In this document: piece by piece, positions 53,350 through 62,594 of the stretch
How positions within the stretch are numbered: the first letter of the stretch is position 1
Layout of the letters: the number at the start of each line of letters is the position of its first letter
Source: Oscillospiraceae bacterium
GTDB lineage: Bacteria > Bacillota > Clostridia > Oscillospirales > Oscillospiraceae
Length of the DNA: 64,000 nucleotides
Reading direction: 5' to 3'
Assembly (NCBI GenBank): GCA_017549125.1
Contig: JAFYVL010000034.1
Location: 1 to 64,000 of the forward strand
Made by a program: the position numbers and the translations under genes
Notes under the pieces: model-generated
Database searches by the model: none
The model's input: only the letters and a program-made list of their open reading frames with translations
What the model was told of the DNA's origin: nothing

Positions 53350-54723
53350 GTGGCAATGGAAAAAGAAGGCTTTCGAGCCATTCGTAAAACCAAGCGTCGT
53401 ATCCAACTAAGCGCCACGCAGATCATTGCGCTGGTGTTTTTGGGTATTATTCTGCTGGGTACGTTATTGCTCATGCTGCCTATCTCCTCGGCAGATGGCA
53501 AATCCACATCCTTTATGGATGCGCTCTTTACGGCAACCTCCGCTACCTGTGTGACAGGTCTTGTGGTAGGGGATACCGGTACGATCTGGTCCGGTTTTGG
53601 TCAGACGGTGATCATCCTCATGATTGAAATTGGTGGTCTGGGTTTTATGTCTGCGGCAGCCATGATGTTTTTCCTGCTGCGAAAGAAGGTAGGCTTGCGC
53701 CAGCGAATGGTGATCGCCCAGGCGCTGAGCCTGGAAGATATGGAAAGCGTGGTACGCATCCAGAAACTGGTGATCGGCGGTAGCCTTGCTATCCAGGGTG
53801 TTGCGGCTATCTTGCTTGCCTTACGATTTTTGACCTACGTGCCTTTGGGCACAGCGGTGAAATGGGGTTTGTTTCATTCCGTTTCTGCCTTCTGTAACGC
53901 AGGTTTTGATATTTTCGGTTATAACGATTCTGTCATGCACTTTGCTACCGACCCCATCATCTTGTCCATCTTGATGATCCTGGTGGTGGTTGGCGGCTTG
54001 GGCTTCTTCGTTTGGGAAGAACTGATCCGCCACAAAAGCATTAAAAAATGCAGCGTGTATACCAAGTTGGTGCTGGTCACTACCGCAGCTTTGCTGCTGT
54101 TGGGTACGGTACTGACGCTCATTCTGGAGTGGAACAATCCCAAAACCTTAGGCGCTATGAGTTGGGGAGACAAGATTTTAAACAGTATCTTCCAATCTGT
54201 CACTCTCCGTACCGCCGGTTTTGCGGCCATTGACCAGGCTTTCCTTACCGATGGCAGTAAAGCGGTCAGCGTAGTCCTGATGCTGATAGGCGGATCTTCC
54301 GGCTCTACCGCAGGCGGTTTGAAAACGGTTACCTTCATTGTGCTGATTCTGTTCCTGGGCGCAAGACTCCGTGGCAGAGATAGCGTCAATGTGTTCCGCC
54401 GCCGCATCCCTGAAAAAAAGGTACTTGATGCCATGACCATCGTCACCCTGGTAGTGGGCTTGACCATGATCGGTACCATTGTGATCACAGCCACATCTCC
54501 CATTGGCTTTGCGGACAGTATCTATGAATCCGCATCCGCTTTGGGTACGGTGGGTCTGACCGCAGGCGCAACCGGTAAGCTAAGTTTAATAGGCCGGATC
54601 GTGATTGTGATCTTTATGTATTTTGGTCGTGTGGGTGTGCTGACCTTGAGTATGGGCTTCTTGTTAGGAAATCAAGCCAAGAGCCGATACGAATACGCAC
54701 AAACGAATTTGATGATTGGATAG
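53350..54723 (+). CDS. ktrB: Potassium uptake channel subunit, KtrB/TrkH type
   Basis: The 457-residue membrane protein has the four pore-loop repeats of the Trk/Ktr family, each with its filter glycine: TSATCVTGLVVG, SAFCNAGFDIFG, VTLRTAGFAAID and SALGTVGLTAG. It takes up K+ with Na+ together with KtrA, whose gene follows 9 bases later. The start is GTG 53350, 7 bases after AGGAGG; ATG 53356 is too far from it. The short N terminus and lack of extra helices favour KtrB over TrkH. Confidence 0.93.
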   Translation: MAMEKEGFRAIRKTKRRIQLSATQIIALVFLGIILLGTLLLMLPISSADGKSTSFMDALFTATSATCVTGLVVGDTGTIWSGFGQTVIILMIEIGGLGFMSAAAMMFFLLRKKVGLRQRMVIAQALSLEDMESVVRIQKLVIGGSLAIQGVAAILLALRFLTYVPLGTAVKWGLFHSVSAFCNAGFDIFGYNDSVMHFATDPIILSILMILVVVGGLGFFVWEELIRHKSIKKCSVYTKLVLVTTAALLLLGTVLTLILEWNNPKTLGAMSWGDKILNSIFQSVTLRTAGFAAIDQAFLTDGSKAVSVVLMLIGGSSGSTAGGLKTVTFIVLILFLGARLRGRDSVNVFRRRIPEKKVLDAMTIVTLVVGLTMIGTIVITATSPIGFADSIYESASALGTVGLTAGATGKLSLIGRIVIVIFMYFGRVGVLTLSMGFLLGNQAKSRYEYAQTNLMIG

Positions 54724-54732
54724 GAGAATATT

Positions 54733-55380
54733 ATGAAGTCCTATGTTGTAATTGGTATGGGCCGGTTTGGCGCTGAAGTAGCAAAGCGGCTGTGTGAGTT
54801 GGGCTGTGAGGTTCTGGCTGTGGATAAGAGCAGCGAATTGATCCAGCCCATGGGAGAAGTGGTCACCCAGGCCGTGGTGGCAGATGCTACGGATAAGGAG
54901 GTTCTGCGCGCCCTGGGTGTTAAGGACTTTGATTGCGCTGTGGTTGCCATTGGCGGCAGCTTGTCTGACTCTGTGCTGGCTACTATGAATCTGAAGGAGT
55001 TGGGTGTTGGCCATATTGTATGTAAAGCCCACGATGCCACACACCGCCAGGTGCTGATGAAGCTGGGCGCAGACCAGGTGGTCATTCCCGAACAGGAGAA
55101 TGCCATCCGTTTGGCACGCTCTTTGTCCAGCTTCAATGTGCTGGATTATATCGAATTGTCTGAGGACTATGGTATCATTGATGTGCCTGCACCTGCTCAG
55201 TGGGTGGGCAGATCCTTGAAGGAACTGAATGTCCGTGCCCAATTGGGTGTGAACATTCTGGCAGTGAAGCAGGCCGGTAAGATCAACGTATCTCCCTCTG
55301 CGGATTATTCCATTAGCCAGGGTGATGTGATGGTGGTTCTGGGCGACACAGCCGCTTTGAAGGCGGTGCGGAGTCTATGA
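54733..55380 (+). CDS. ktrA: Potassium uptake regulatory subunit KtrA (RCK domain)
   Basis: The 215-residue protein has an N-terminal RCK Rossmann domain, YVVIGMGRFGAEVAKRLCELG, that binds nucleotides (ATP/ADP or NAD), and a C-terminal TrkA-C domain with SISQGDVMVVLGDTAALKAV. It forms a ring on the inner face of KtrB and gates it. TAGGAGAATATT precedes the ATG. The stop shares one base with the start of the methyltransferase gene. Confidence 0.94.
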   Translation: MKSYVVIGMGRFGAEVAKRLCELGCEVLAVDKSSELIQPMGEVVTQAVVADATDKEVLRALGVKDFDCAVVAIGGSLSDSVLATMNLKELGVGHIVCKAHDATHRQVLMKLGADQVVIPEQENAIRLARSLSSFNVLDYIELSEDYGIIDVPAPAQWVGRSLKELNVRAQLGVNILAVKQAGKINVSPSADYSISQGDVMVVLGDTAALKAVRSL

Positions 55381-56120
55381 TGGAGCGGATCACATCCCGA
55401 CAGAATCCGCTGTTACAACAGGTGCGTAAGCTGCTGTCTTCCCGGAAAGAACGGGAAAACACAGGCTTGTTTGTGGCAGACGGAACGAAATTATTACAGG
55501 AAGCCATCCGTTGGTGGCCTGGATTGGACACGGTGATTTTATCCGACGGCGTTCAGATGGAACTGCCGGACTCCGTGCGGCAGGTACGTGTGCCGGAATC
55601 GGTGATGGAGAGTATTTCTCCTATGCAGACTCCCCAAGGGGCATTGTTCCTGTGCCGCTTGCCGGAGAAACAGGATTTCCAGCCAAAGCCCGGTATGCTG
55701 TTGCTGGATGGATTGCAAGACCCGGGCAATCTGGGTACGATTTTGCGTACAGCGGATGCTTTGCAGATCCCTGTGGCTCTGCTGGAAGGCTGTGCTGACC
55801 CATTCTCCCATAAAGTAGTCCGTGCATCCATGGGTGCGGTATTCCGTACCGTACCGGTGCAGACCACATGGGCGCAGGCAAAGCAGACCTTTGTAGAAAA
55901 TCAGATCCCTGTGGCGGTGACCGCTCTGAATGAACGAGCCCAGGATATCCGCCAGGCAGATCTAAAAACCATGGCAGTGGTCATCGGTAGTGAAGGCCAG
56001 GGTGTTCGTCGGGAGATCCTGGACAGCGCAGACCATGCGCTGATCATCCCCATGAATCCTAACTGCGAATCGTTGAATGCGGCCATTGCCTCTGCCATCG
56101 TTATGTGGCAAATGAAATAA
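55380..56120 (+). CDS. SpoU/TrmH-family RNA 2'-O-methyltransferase
   Basis: The 246-residue protein starts MERITSRQNPLLQQVRKLL, a substrate-binding N-terminal region of the RlmB/TsnR kind. A SPOUT knot domain follows with LLDGLQDPGNLGTILRTADAL, VIGSEGQGVRREI and IIPMNPNCESLNAAIASAI, the three SpoU motifs. It methylates a ribose in rRNA or tRNA; the exact site is not clear. ATG 55380 is used because GGAG lies 6 bases before it, rather than ATG 55377. Confidence 0.92.
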   Translation: MERITSRQNPLLQQVRKLLSSRKERENTGLFVADGTKLLQEAIRWWPGLDTVILSDGVQMELPDSVRQVRVPESVMESISPMQTPQGALFLCRLPEKQDFQPKPGMLLLDGLQDPGNLGTILRTADALQIPVALLEGCADPFSHKVVRASMGAVFRTVPVQTTWAQAKQTFVENQIPVAVTALNERAQDIRQADLKTMAVVIGSEGQGVRREILDSADHALIIPMNPNCESLNAAIASAIVMWQMK

Positions 56121-56139
56121 AGATAAAGGAAGTGAAGAA

Positions 56140-57312
56140 ATGCTGGTACATTGGCTATGGTTCTCCCTTTTGCCTGGACTCAACGGACGGCAAAAGCTGG
56201 AACTACTGCGTCGTTGCTCCGACCCGGAGGATCTGTATCATGAGCAGCGCCGACCTGGCTTGCCGGAAGATATTCGGCATATTCTTCAAAATCAAGACCT
56301 GACTCCTGCCAAGCGGATCATGAAGCAATGTGCAGAAAAGGGAATCAGCATTCTGGCCTTTTCTGACAGCAATTACCCGGATCGGTTACGCAGGATCGAC
56401 GATCCGCCTCTGGTGCTTTATTGCAAGGGTACAGTTCCTGCATTGGATCTGCGGCCGGTGATCGGTGTGGTTGGGACACGAAGTGCCAGCCCTTACGGTC
56501 TGCGCAGTGCCGGAAAATTGAGCGCACAAATCGCAGCCTGTGGCGGTATCGTGGTATCCGGCGGTGCTTTCGGCATTGACAGTATGGCATTACGTGGCGC
56601 TCTGGAATGCGGTGGTACCACCATTGCATTTATGGCAGGCGGACTGGATAAACTGTATCCGGCGGCCAATAACGCCTTATTTGCTCAAATTATGGAAAAG
56701 GGCTGCTTGCTGTCGGAATATCCCCCGGGAACAGCTGCCTACCGTGGTAATTTCCTGCGTCGTAACCGCTTGATCAGCGGTATCAGTAATGGCCTTCTGG
56801 TGGTGGAAGCCCCCAGAGTCAGCGGTGCGCTGAATACAGCCCGTTGGGCCAATGAGCAGGGTAGGGATGTTTTTGTTGTACCTGGGAATATTGATGTAGA
56901 AAGCTGTGAAGGCAGTAATGCCTTGATCGGTGATATTGCCAGAGCGGTTTCTGACGGATGGTCCGTTCTTCGGGAGTATGCCTACGACTATCCGGAAACC
57001 GTAAAACAGGTGAATATCCAATGGGAAATGCAGCAGCCTCCATCTGTACCCGAGGAAAAGGCTGACAAAAAAATCGTTGACAAGAAACCCGATTGCCCGT
57101 ATAGTGTGAAGGAAACGCCAGCCCCGACCCTAAATCCGGAGGAACAGGCGGTGTTTTCTTTGCTGACCCCGGAGCCTGTTCCGGTGGACAGCCTGTTGGA
57201 TCAGTTGGATATGGCACCTGCCCAGGTGCTGAATATTATCACCCGACTATCTCTGAAGGGTGTGGTGCAAAACCACCCTGGAAAATATGTATCTGCCAAA
57301 CATGGAGGTTAA
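56140..57312 (+). CDS. dprA: DNA processing protein DprA
   Basis: The 390-residue protein has a helical N terminus (SAM-like), then the Rossmann-like DprA core: IGVVGTRSASPYGLRSA, GIVVSGGAFGIDSMALRGAL, GGLDKLYPAANNALF and RNRLISGISNGLLVVEA. A proline- and lysine-rich linker and a winged-helix domain (LLDQLDMAPAQVLNIITRL) complete it. DprA loads RecA on incoming single-stranded DNA during transformation; no other competence genes are in the window. topA begins 1 base after the stop, the usual Firmicute order. Confidence 0.95.
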   Translation: MLVHWLWFSLLPGLNGRQKLELLRRCSDPEDLYHEQRRPGLPEDIRHILQNQDLTPAKRIMKQCAEKGISILAFSDSNYPDRLRRIDDPPLVLYCKGTVPALDLRPVIGVVGTRSASPYGLRSAGKLSAQIAACGGIVVSGGAFGIDSMALRGALECGGTTIAFMAGGLDKLYPAANNALFAQIMEKGCLLSEYPPGTAAYRGNFLRRNRLISGISNGLLVVEAPRVSGALNTARWANEQGRDVFVVPGNIDVESCEGSNALIGDIARAVSDGWSVLREYAYDYPETVKQVNIQWEMQQPPSVPEEKADKKIVDKKPDCPYSVKETPAPTLNPEEQAVFSLLTPEPVPVDSLLDQLDMAPAQVLNIITRLSLKGVVQNHPGKYVSAKHGG

Positions 57313-57313
57313 T

Positions 57314-59527
57314 ATGGCATCCAATCTTGTAATTGTGGAGTCGCCTTCCAAGGCGAAGACCATTGGTAAATATTTAGGCCCTGACTATGTGGTAAAGGCC
57401 AGCATGGGTCACCTTCGTGACCTGCCCAAGAGCACCATGGGTGTGGATATTGAGGGCGGTTTTGAGCCAGAGTATGTACCTCTGCAGACCAAGTCCGATC
57501 TCATTGACGAACTGCGTAAAGCTGCCAAGAAGGCAGAATGCGTATATCTGGCAACTGACCCGGACCGTGAAGGTGAGGCCATTTCCTGGCATTTGAAGGA
57601 ATTGTTGAATCTGCCCGACGAAAAGACTTGCCGGGTGACCTTTAACGAAATTACCCAGAAGGTGGTAACCCAATCCATTGCCAACCCCAGAGCTATTGAT
57701 GCCCACTTGGTGGATGCCCAGCAGGCTCGTCGTGTGTTGGATCGTATTGTGGGTTACCAGCTGTCTCCGCTGCTGTGGAAGAAGGTACGTCGTGGCCTGT
57801 CCGCCGGCCGTGTGCAGAGTGTTGCCACCCGTCTGGTAGTAGACCGTGAAAACGAGATCCGTGCCTTCGTACCCAAGGAATATTGGTCTTTGGATGTGAA
57901 GCTGCGCCTGCAGGGAAAACCCGGCAGTTTTGTGGCAAAGTATCACGGTGACACCAAGAAGCGTGAACTGGAAAACGAAGCCCAGGTGGATGCTGTGATT
58001 GCAGATATCACCGGCAAGGAATTTGTTGTGGATAGCGTGAAGCGTGCAGATAAGAAGCGTAGTCCTGCGCCTCCTTTCACCACATCCACTTTGCAGCAGG
58101 AAGCTTCCCGTAAGCTGAATATGACCCCCAAGCGTACCATGGCCATTGCCCAGCAACTGTATGAAGGCGTGGACGTGGCAGGCGAGGGCACTTTGGGTCT
58201 GATCACCTATATGCGTACGGACTCTCTGCGTCTAAGTACCGATGCTATGTCAGCTGCTGCGGATTTTATTAAGGCTCGCTATGGTGACGACTATTACTAT
58301 GGAAAATTCCATAATTTCAAGAGTAAATCCTCTGCCCAGGATGCCCACGAAGCCATCCGGCCCACCCATGTGGAGCTGGATCCCGAGCGCATCCAGAGCA
58401 GTTTGACCCGTGAGCAGTATCGCCTGTATAAGCTGATCTGGAGTCGCTTCCTGGCATCCCAGATGGCGAATGCTGTATATGATACCGTATCTATTGATAC
58501 CAGCTGTGCCGGTCATACCTTCCGTAGCTCCCACCAGAGCGTAAAGTTTGCAGGTTTCCTGGCTGTTTATGAGGAGAGTCACGATGAGGAAGAGGAGAAT
58601 GTAGGTTCTCCGCTGCCTGCTCTGCAGGAAGGGGATCGTGCCAATTCTGAAAGCATTGAAAAGGCACAGCATTTCACCCAGCCTCCCTCTCGCTATACGG
58701 AGGCCAGCCTGGTGAAGGCCATGGAAGAAAAGGGTGTTGGCCGTCCTTCTACCTATGCTTCCATCGTGTCCACCATCCAGGACAGAGAGTACGTGAATAA
58801 GGTCGATAAGCGTCTTGCACCTACCCCTCTGGGTGAGGTTGTGACGCAGCTGATGCTGGAGCGCTTCCAGGACGTGATCGACGTGGAATTTACCGCCAAT
58901 ATGGAAAACCGGCTGGACGATGTGGAAGCCGGCAAGCAGAATTGGAAGGCACTTCTGAGCGAGTTCTATAAGGATTTCCATCAGCAGATGGAGGATGCGG
59001 AGAAAGCGCTGGAGGGTGTTCGTCTGAAAGTGCCGGATGAAGTCACCGAGGAGATCTGCGAGATCTGCGGTCGGAACATGGTGGTAAAGATTGGTCGTTT
59101 CGGTAAGTTCCTGGCATGTCCCGGTTTCCCCGAATGTACCAATACCAAGCCCATTGTGGAAAAAATGCCCGGTCGCTGCCCCAAGTGCGGCAGTACCATT
59201 CTGAAGCGTAAGTCCAAGCGTGGCTATGCCTACTATGGCTGTGAGCGTGGTGCCCAATGCGGTTTTATGACCTGGGATGTACCCACAGCCCAGGATTGCC
59301 CCAAGTGCGGCTTCACTATGTTCAAGAAGTCCGGCAAGGGCAGAAATAAGCCCTTCTGCACCAATGAGACCTGTGAGGATTTCCTGCCCGAGGATAAGCG
59401 TGGCTATTATAAGAAGCCTGCGGAAACTGCGGAGGATGCAGAAAAGCCTGCTAAGAAGACCACCAAGAAGGCAACCAAAACCACCAAGAAAACCACGAAA
59501 AAGACCACCAAGAGCAAGGAGGCCTAA
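57314..59527 (+). CDS. topA: DNA topoisomerase I
   Basis: The 737-residue type IA topoisomerase relaxes negative supercoils. The Toprim domain opens NLVIVESPSKAKTIGKYLG and has DPDREGEAISWHL; the catalytic tyrosine is in YMRTDSLRLS. Three four-cysteine zinc fingers follow at about residues 580-695 (CEICGRNMVVKIGRFGKFLAC, CPKCGSTILK, CPKCGFTMFK). The tail of some 30 residues is a Lys/Thr-rich KKTTKK repeat, a nonspecific DNA-binding end. TGGAGG stands 5 bases before ATG 57314. trmFO begins 1 base after the stop. Confidence 0.97.
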   Translation: MASNLVIVESPSKAKTIGKYLGPDYVVKASMGHLRDLPKSTMGVDIEGGFEPEYVPLQTKSDLIDELRKAAKKAECVYLATDPDREGEAISWHLKELLNLPDEKTCRVTFNEITQKVVTQSIANPRAIDAHLVDAQQARRVLDRIVGYQLSPLLWKKVRRGLSAGRVQSVATRLVVDRENEIRAFVPKEYWSLDVKLRLQGKPGSFVAKYHGDTKKRELENEAQVDAVIADITGKEFVVDSVKRADKKRSPAPPFTTSTLQQEASRKLNMTPKRTMAIAQQLYEGVDVAGEGTLGLITYMRTDSLRLSTDAMSAAADFIKARYGDDYYYGKFHNFKSKSSAQDAHEAIRPTHVELDPERIQSSLTREQYRLYKLIWSRFLASQMANAVYDTVSIDTSCAGHTFRSSHQSVKFAGFLAVYEESHDEEEENVGSPLPALQEGDRANSESIEKAQHFTQPPSRYTEASLVKAMEEKGVGRPSTYASIVSTIQDREYVNKVDKRLAPTPLGEVVTQLMLERFQDVIDVEFTANMENRLDDVEAGKQNWKALLSEFYKDFHQQMEDAEKALEGVRLKVPDEVTEEICEICGRNMVVKIGRFGKFLACPGFPECTNTKPIVEKMPGRCPKCGSTILKRKSKRGYAYYGCERGAQCGFMTWDVPTAQDCPKCGFTMFKKSGKGRNKPFCTNETCEDFLPEDKRGYYKKPAETAEDAEKPAKKTTKKATKTTKKTTKKTTKSKEA

Positions 59528-59528
59528 T

Positions 59529-60833
59529 ATGGCAACCGTAAAAGTTATCGGCGCAGGCTTAGCCGGCTGTGAAGCTGCATGGCAGCTTGCCCAGCGAGGT
59601 CTGCAAGTGCAGCTTTATGAAATGAAGCCGGAGAAAAAGTCTCCTGCCCACCATACAGATACCTTTGCGGAGTTGGTATGTTCCAATTCTCTGCGTGGCG
59701 ACCGTCTGGAAAATGCGGTAGGTCTTTTGAAGGAAGAATTGCGCCGTTTGGGAAGTCTGATCATGGAATGTGCCGAAGCCACCCGTGTGGAAGCCGGTGG
59801 CTGTCTGGCTGTGGACAGACAGGGCTTTTCCGATCTGGTTACGGAGAAGATCCATAACCATCCCAATATTACCGTGATCCCCGGTGAAGTCACCCAAGTG
59901 CCGGAAGACCCTGTGATCGTTGCCACCGGACCGCTCACATCGGATGCGCTGTCTGAAGCCATCGGCCAGTATTTTGGGGAAGGATACTTGCATTTCTTCG
60001 ATGCTGCCGCTCCTTTGGTCACAGCGGAATCTGTGGATATGAATAAAGCTTGGTGGCAGTCCCGTTACGACCGGGGTACACCGGACTATGTGAACTGCGC
60101 CATGAACAAAGAAGAGTACGAAGCGTTCCTACATGAGCTGATTCATGCCCAGGAAGCAGAAGTACACGGCTTTGAAGATAAGAATGTATTTGAAGGCTGT
60201 ATGCCTGTGGAGGTCATGGCACGTCGTGGCCCGGACACCCTGCGATTTGGCCCGCTGAAGCCTGTGGGTCTGGTTGATCCTGCCACCGGCAAAGAGCCCT
60301 ATGCAGTGGTGCAGCTGCGGCAGGATAATGCCGCAAAGAGTGTGTATAACCTGGTGGGTTTCCAGACCCATCTGAAATTTGGCGAGCAGAAGCGTGTATT
60401 CTCCATGATCCCCGCTTTGAAGGATGCGGAGTTTGTCCGCTATGGTGTGATGCACCAGAATACCTTCCTGCAATCTCCAAAGCTGCTGGATCAGTATTAT
60501 GCTGACCGCAGAAATCCCCTGGTGGCCTTTGCCGGTCAGATGACCGGTGTAGAGGGCTATGTGGAAAGTGCCGCATCCGGCTACCTTTCCGCCGTGGCCA
60601 TGGCTGCTAAGGTGCTGGAAAAGCCGTTGCCTGTATTCCCCAAGGAGACCGCCATTGGCGCTTTGGGTCTGTACATCAGCGACAGCCGTATTGAGAATTT
60701 CCAGCCGATGAACATCAATTTCAGTATCATCTCTCCATTGGAAGTCCGTATTCGTAAGAAAGCGGAAAAGAATCTGGCATTGTCCAATCGATCCCTGGCT
60801 ATTATTGATGAGATGATTCAATCCGGTATTTAA
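59529..60833 (+). CDS. trmFO: FAD/folate-dependent tRNA (uracil-54-C5)-methyltransferase
   Basis: The 434-residue flavoprotein makes T54 in tRNA using methylene-tetrahydrofolate. It opens VKVIGAGLAGCEAAWQLAQRG, the FAD-binding GxGxxG, followed by AELVCSNSLRGDRLENAVGLLKEE, FEGCMPVEVMARRG and AGQMTGVEGYVESAASGYLSA, all diagnostic of TrmFO. ATG 59529 is used, as a longer frame would run back far into topA. In a Wood-Ljungdahl organism it draws on the same folate pool. Confidence 0.97.
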   Translation: MATVKVIGAGLAGCEAAWQLAQRGLQVQLYEMKPEKKSPAHHTDTFAELVCSNSLRGDRLENAVGLLKEELRRLGSLIMECAEATRVEAGGCLAVDRQGFSDLVTEKIHNHPNITVIPGEVTQVPEDPVIVATGPLTSDALSEAIGQYFGEGYLHFFDAAAPLVTAESVDMNKAWWQSRYDRGTPDYVNCAMNKEEYEAFLHELIHAQEAEVHGFEDKNVFEGCMPVEVMARRGPDTLRFGPLKPVGLVDPATGKEPYAVVQLRQDNAAKSVYNLVGFQTHLKFGEQKRVFSMIPALKDAEFVRYGVMHQNTFLQSPKLLDQYYADRRNPLVAFAGQMTGVEGYVESAASGYLSAVAMAAKVLEKPLPVFPKETAIGALGLYISDSRIENFQPMNINFSIISPLEVRIRKKAEKNLALSNRSLAIIDEMIQSGI

Positions 60834-60850
60834 CAGAAAGAAGGGCTCTT

Positions 60851-61888
60851 ATGAGGATCATACTAGACGCAATGGGTGGCGATAACGCACCGCTGGCACC
60901 TGTGATGGGTGCGGTGCAGGCTGCGAAAGATTTTGGCGCACAAATTACGCTGGTCGGCAAAGGCGAGCAGATCCTGGAGGTACTGCGTACCCAGGGAATT
61001 GCCAATTTGCCGGAGGGAGTGGAGATCGCCAATGCGGACGAAGTGGTGGACATGCATGATGATCCTGCCAATGTGATCCGTAAAAAGAAGAATTCTTCCA
61101 TGGTCATCGGACTGCGTATGCTGGCTGAGGATCAAGGCGATGCCTTTGTTTCCGCAGGCTCTACCGGTGCGCTGCTGTCCGGTGCAACCTTGATCGTGAA
61201 GCGTGTAAAGGGCATCCGCCGTGCGGCCATGGGTCCTGCCATGCCCAATAAGGCCGGCGGCAAGACCGTGCTGTTGGATTGCGGTGCTAACGCAGAATGT
61301 ACCCCCGAGTTTTTGCTCCAGTTCGGCCTGGTTGGCAGCCTTTTTGCCAAGAAGAGCCTGGGCGTGGAGAATCCCAGAGTGGGACTTTTGAATATCGGCA
61401 CTGAGGATACCAAGGGAACTCAGCTGCAGAAGGATACATACGCATTGCTGACCGATGCCTATGAAAAGGGACTTTTGAACTTTGTGGGCAATGTGGAAGG
61501 CCGAGATGTGCCCCTGGGCGCAGTGGATGTGGTGGTGTGTGATGGCTTTGCCGGTAACGTGCTGCTTAAATCCATCGAAGGTACTGCCATGTTCATGGGC
61601 AGTATGCTCAAGCATAAAGTGTTTAAAGGATTTTTTGCCAAGATCGGCTATTTGTTCTGCCGTAAGGGCGTGAAAGAGATCAAGAAGTTGCTGGACTACC
61701 GTGAGATCGGTGGTACCCAGTTCCTGGGTATCCGGAAGCCCGTCATCAAGGCACATGGTTCTTCTGATGCCCTGGCATTCCGCAATGCCATCCGTCAGGC
61801 TATGGATGCTGCAAAGAACGACATTTCTCAAGAGTTGGAGCAGGGCTTGCGTGTCCTGTCTGAAAAGGAGCCTAGCGATGATCAGTGA
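60851..61888 (+). CDS. plsX: Phosphate acyltransferase PlsX
   Basis: The 345-residue enzyme makes acyl-phosphate from acyl-ACP for phospholipid synthesis. It starts RIILDAMGGDNAPLAPVMGA and contains FVSAGSTGALLSGATLIV, LLDCGANAECTPEFLLQFG and VVVCDGFAGNVLLKSIEG, typical for PlsX. AAAGAAGGG precedes the ATG. In many Firmicutes acpP lies between plsX and rnc; here plsX overlaps rnc by 11 bases instead. Confidence 0.96.
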   Translation: MRIILDAMGGDNAPLAPVMGAVQAAKDFGAQITLVGKGEQILEVLRTQGIANLPEGVEIANADEVVDMHDDPANVIRKKKNSSMVIGLRMLAEDQGDAFVSAGSTGALLSGATLIVKRVKGIRRAAMGPAMPNKAGGKTVLLDCGANAECTPEFLLQFGLVGSLFAKKSLGVENPRVGLLNIGTEDTKGTQLQKDTYALLTDAYEKGLLNFVGNVEGRDVPLGAVDVVVCDGFAGNVLLKSIEGTAMFMGSMLKHKVFKGFFAKIGYLFCRKGVKEIKKLLDYREIGGTQFLGIRKPVIKAHGSSDALAFRNAIRQAMDAAKNDISQELEQGLRVLSEKEPSDDQ

Positions 61889-62555
61889 TTTGGAAACAGC
61901 CATTGGCTACCGCTTTACCAATATCACCCTTCTGCAAAATGCCCTTGCCCATTCCTCCTATGCCAACGAACGCTGGCATAACAGCCTGAAGAGTAACGAG
62001 CGGCTGGAATTTTTGGGAGACTCTATTCTGGGCATGGTGGTTGCCGAATACCTGTATCATAAGTTCCCGGATCGTCCCGAGGGCGAGCTGACCCGGATGC
62101 GTGCGGATATGGTCTGCGAGACCAGTTTGGCGGCCATTGCGGATCGCCTGTCCTTAGGCAACCATTTGCTGCTGGGTCACGGTGAAGAACAGGGTGGTGG
62201 CAGAAAGCGTGCATCCATTTTGGCAGATGCGGTAGAATCCATCATTGCCGCCAGCTTCTTGGATGGTGGTATGGAGGCCGCCCGTGGTATTATCAGCCGT
62301 TTTGTGCTGACCAATGTGCCGGTGAACCGCCTGCAGAATGAGGACTATAAAACAGCCTTGCAGGAGCTGGTGCAGCAAAAGAAAAATCAGACCCTTGCCT
62401 ATCGTTTGATTGGTGAGAGTGGCCCGGACCATGATAAGCATTTTATCGTTGAGGTGACCTTGAACGGTGAACCTCTGGGACAGGGTAACGGCACCAGTAA
62501 AAAGCGTGCGGAGCAAGATGCCGCCCGTGTAGCCATTGAAATATTAAAAGCATAA
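61878..62555 (+). CDS. rnc: Ribonuclease III
   Basis: The 225-residue enzyme cuts double-stranded RNA. The catalytic domain has the signature SNERLEFLGDSILGMVVAEYLY with the metal-binding Glu and Asp and a second acidic set in LADAVESIIAASFLDGG. The dsRNA-binding domain fills about residues 155-225 (DYKTALQELVQQKKNQ, SKKRAEQDAARVAIEIL). ATG 61878 has AAAAGGAG 7 bases upstream, inside plsX. The last codons lie within a perfect 24-bp inverted repeat that also forms the end of the convergent fliB-like gene. Confidence 0.96.
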   Translation: MISDLETAIGYRFTNITLLQNALAHSSYANERWHNSLKSNERLEFLGDSILGMVVAEYLYHKFPDRPEGELTRMRADMVCETSLAAIADRLSLGNHLLLGHGEEQGGGRKRASILADAVESIIAASFLDGGMEAARGIISRFVLTNVPVNRLQNEDYKTALQELVQQKKNQTLAYRLIGESGPDHDKHFIVEVTLNGEPLGQGNGTSKKRAEQDAARVAIEILKA

Positions 62556-62594
62556 CAGGAGTGTTGATTGAACACTCCTGTTATGCTTTTAATA
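62542..62594. terminator. Perfect 24-bp bidirectional terminator shared by rnc and the fliB-like gene
   Basis: The left arm 62542-62565 (TATTAAAAGCATAAC plus AGGAGTGTT) is the exact complement of the right arm 62571-62594 around the loop GATTG. Both arms contain the final codons and the TAA stop of the gene on their own strand, so both proteins end in Leu/Ile-Leu-Lys-Ala. Confidence 0.92.
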
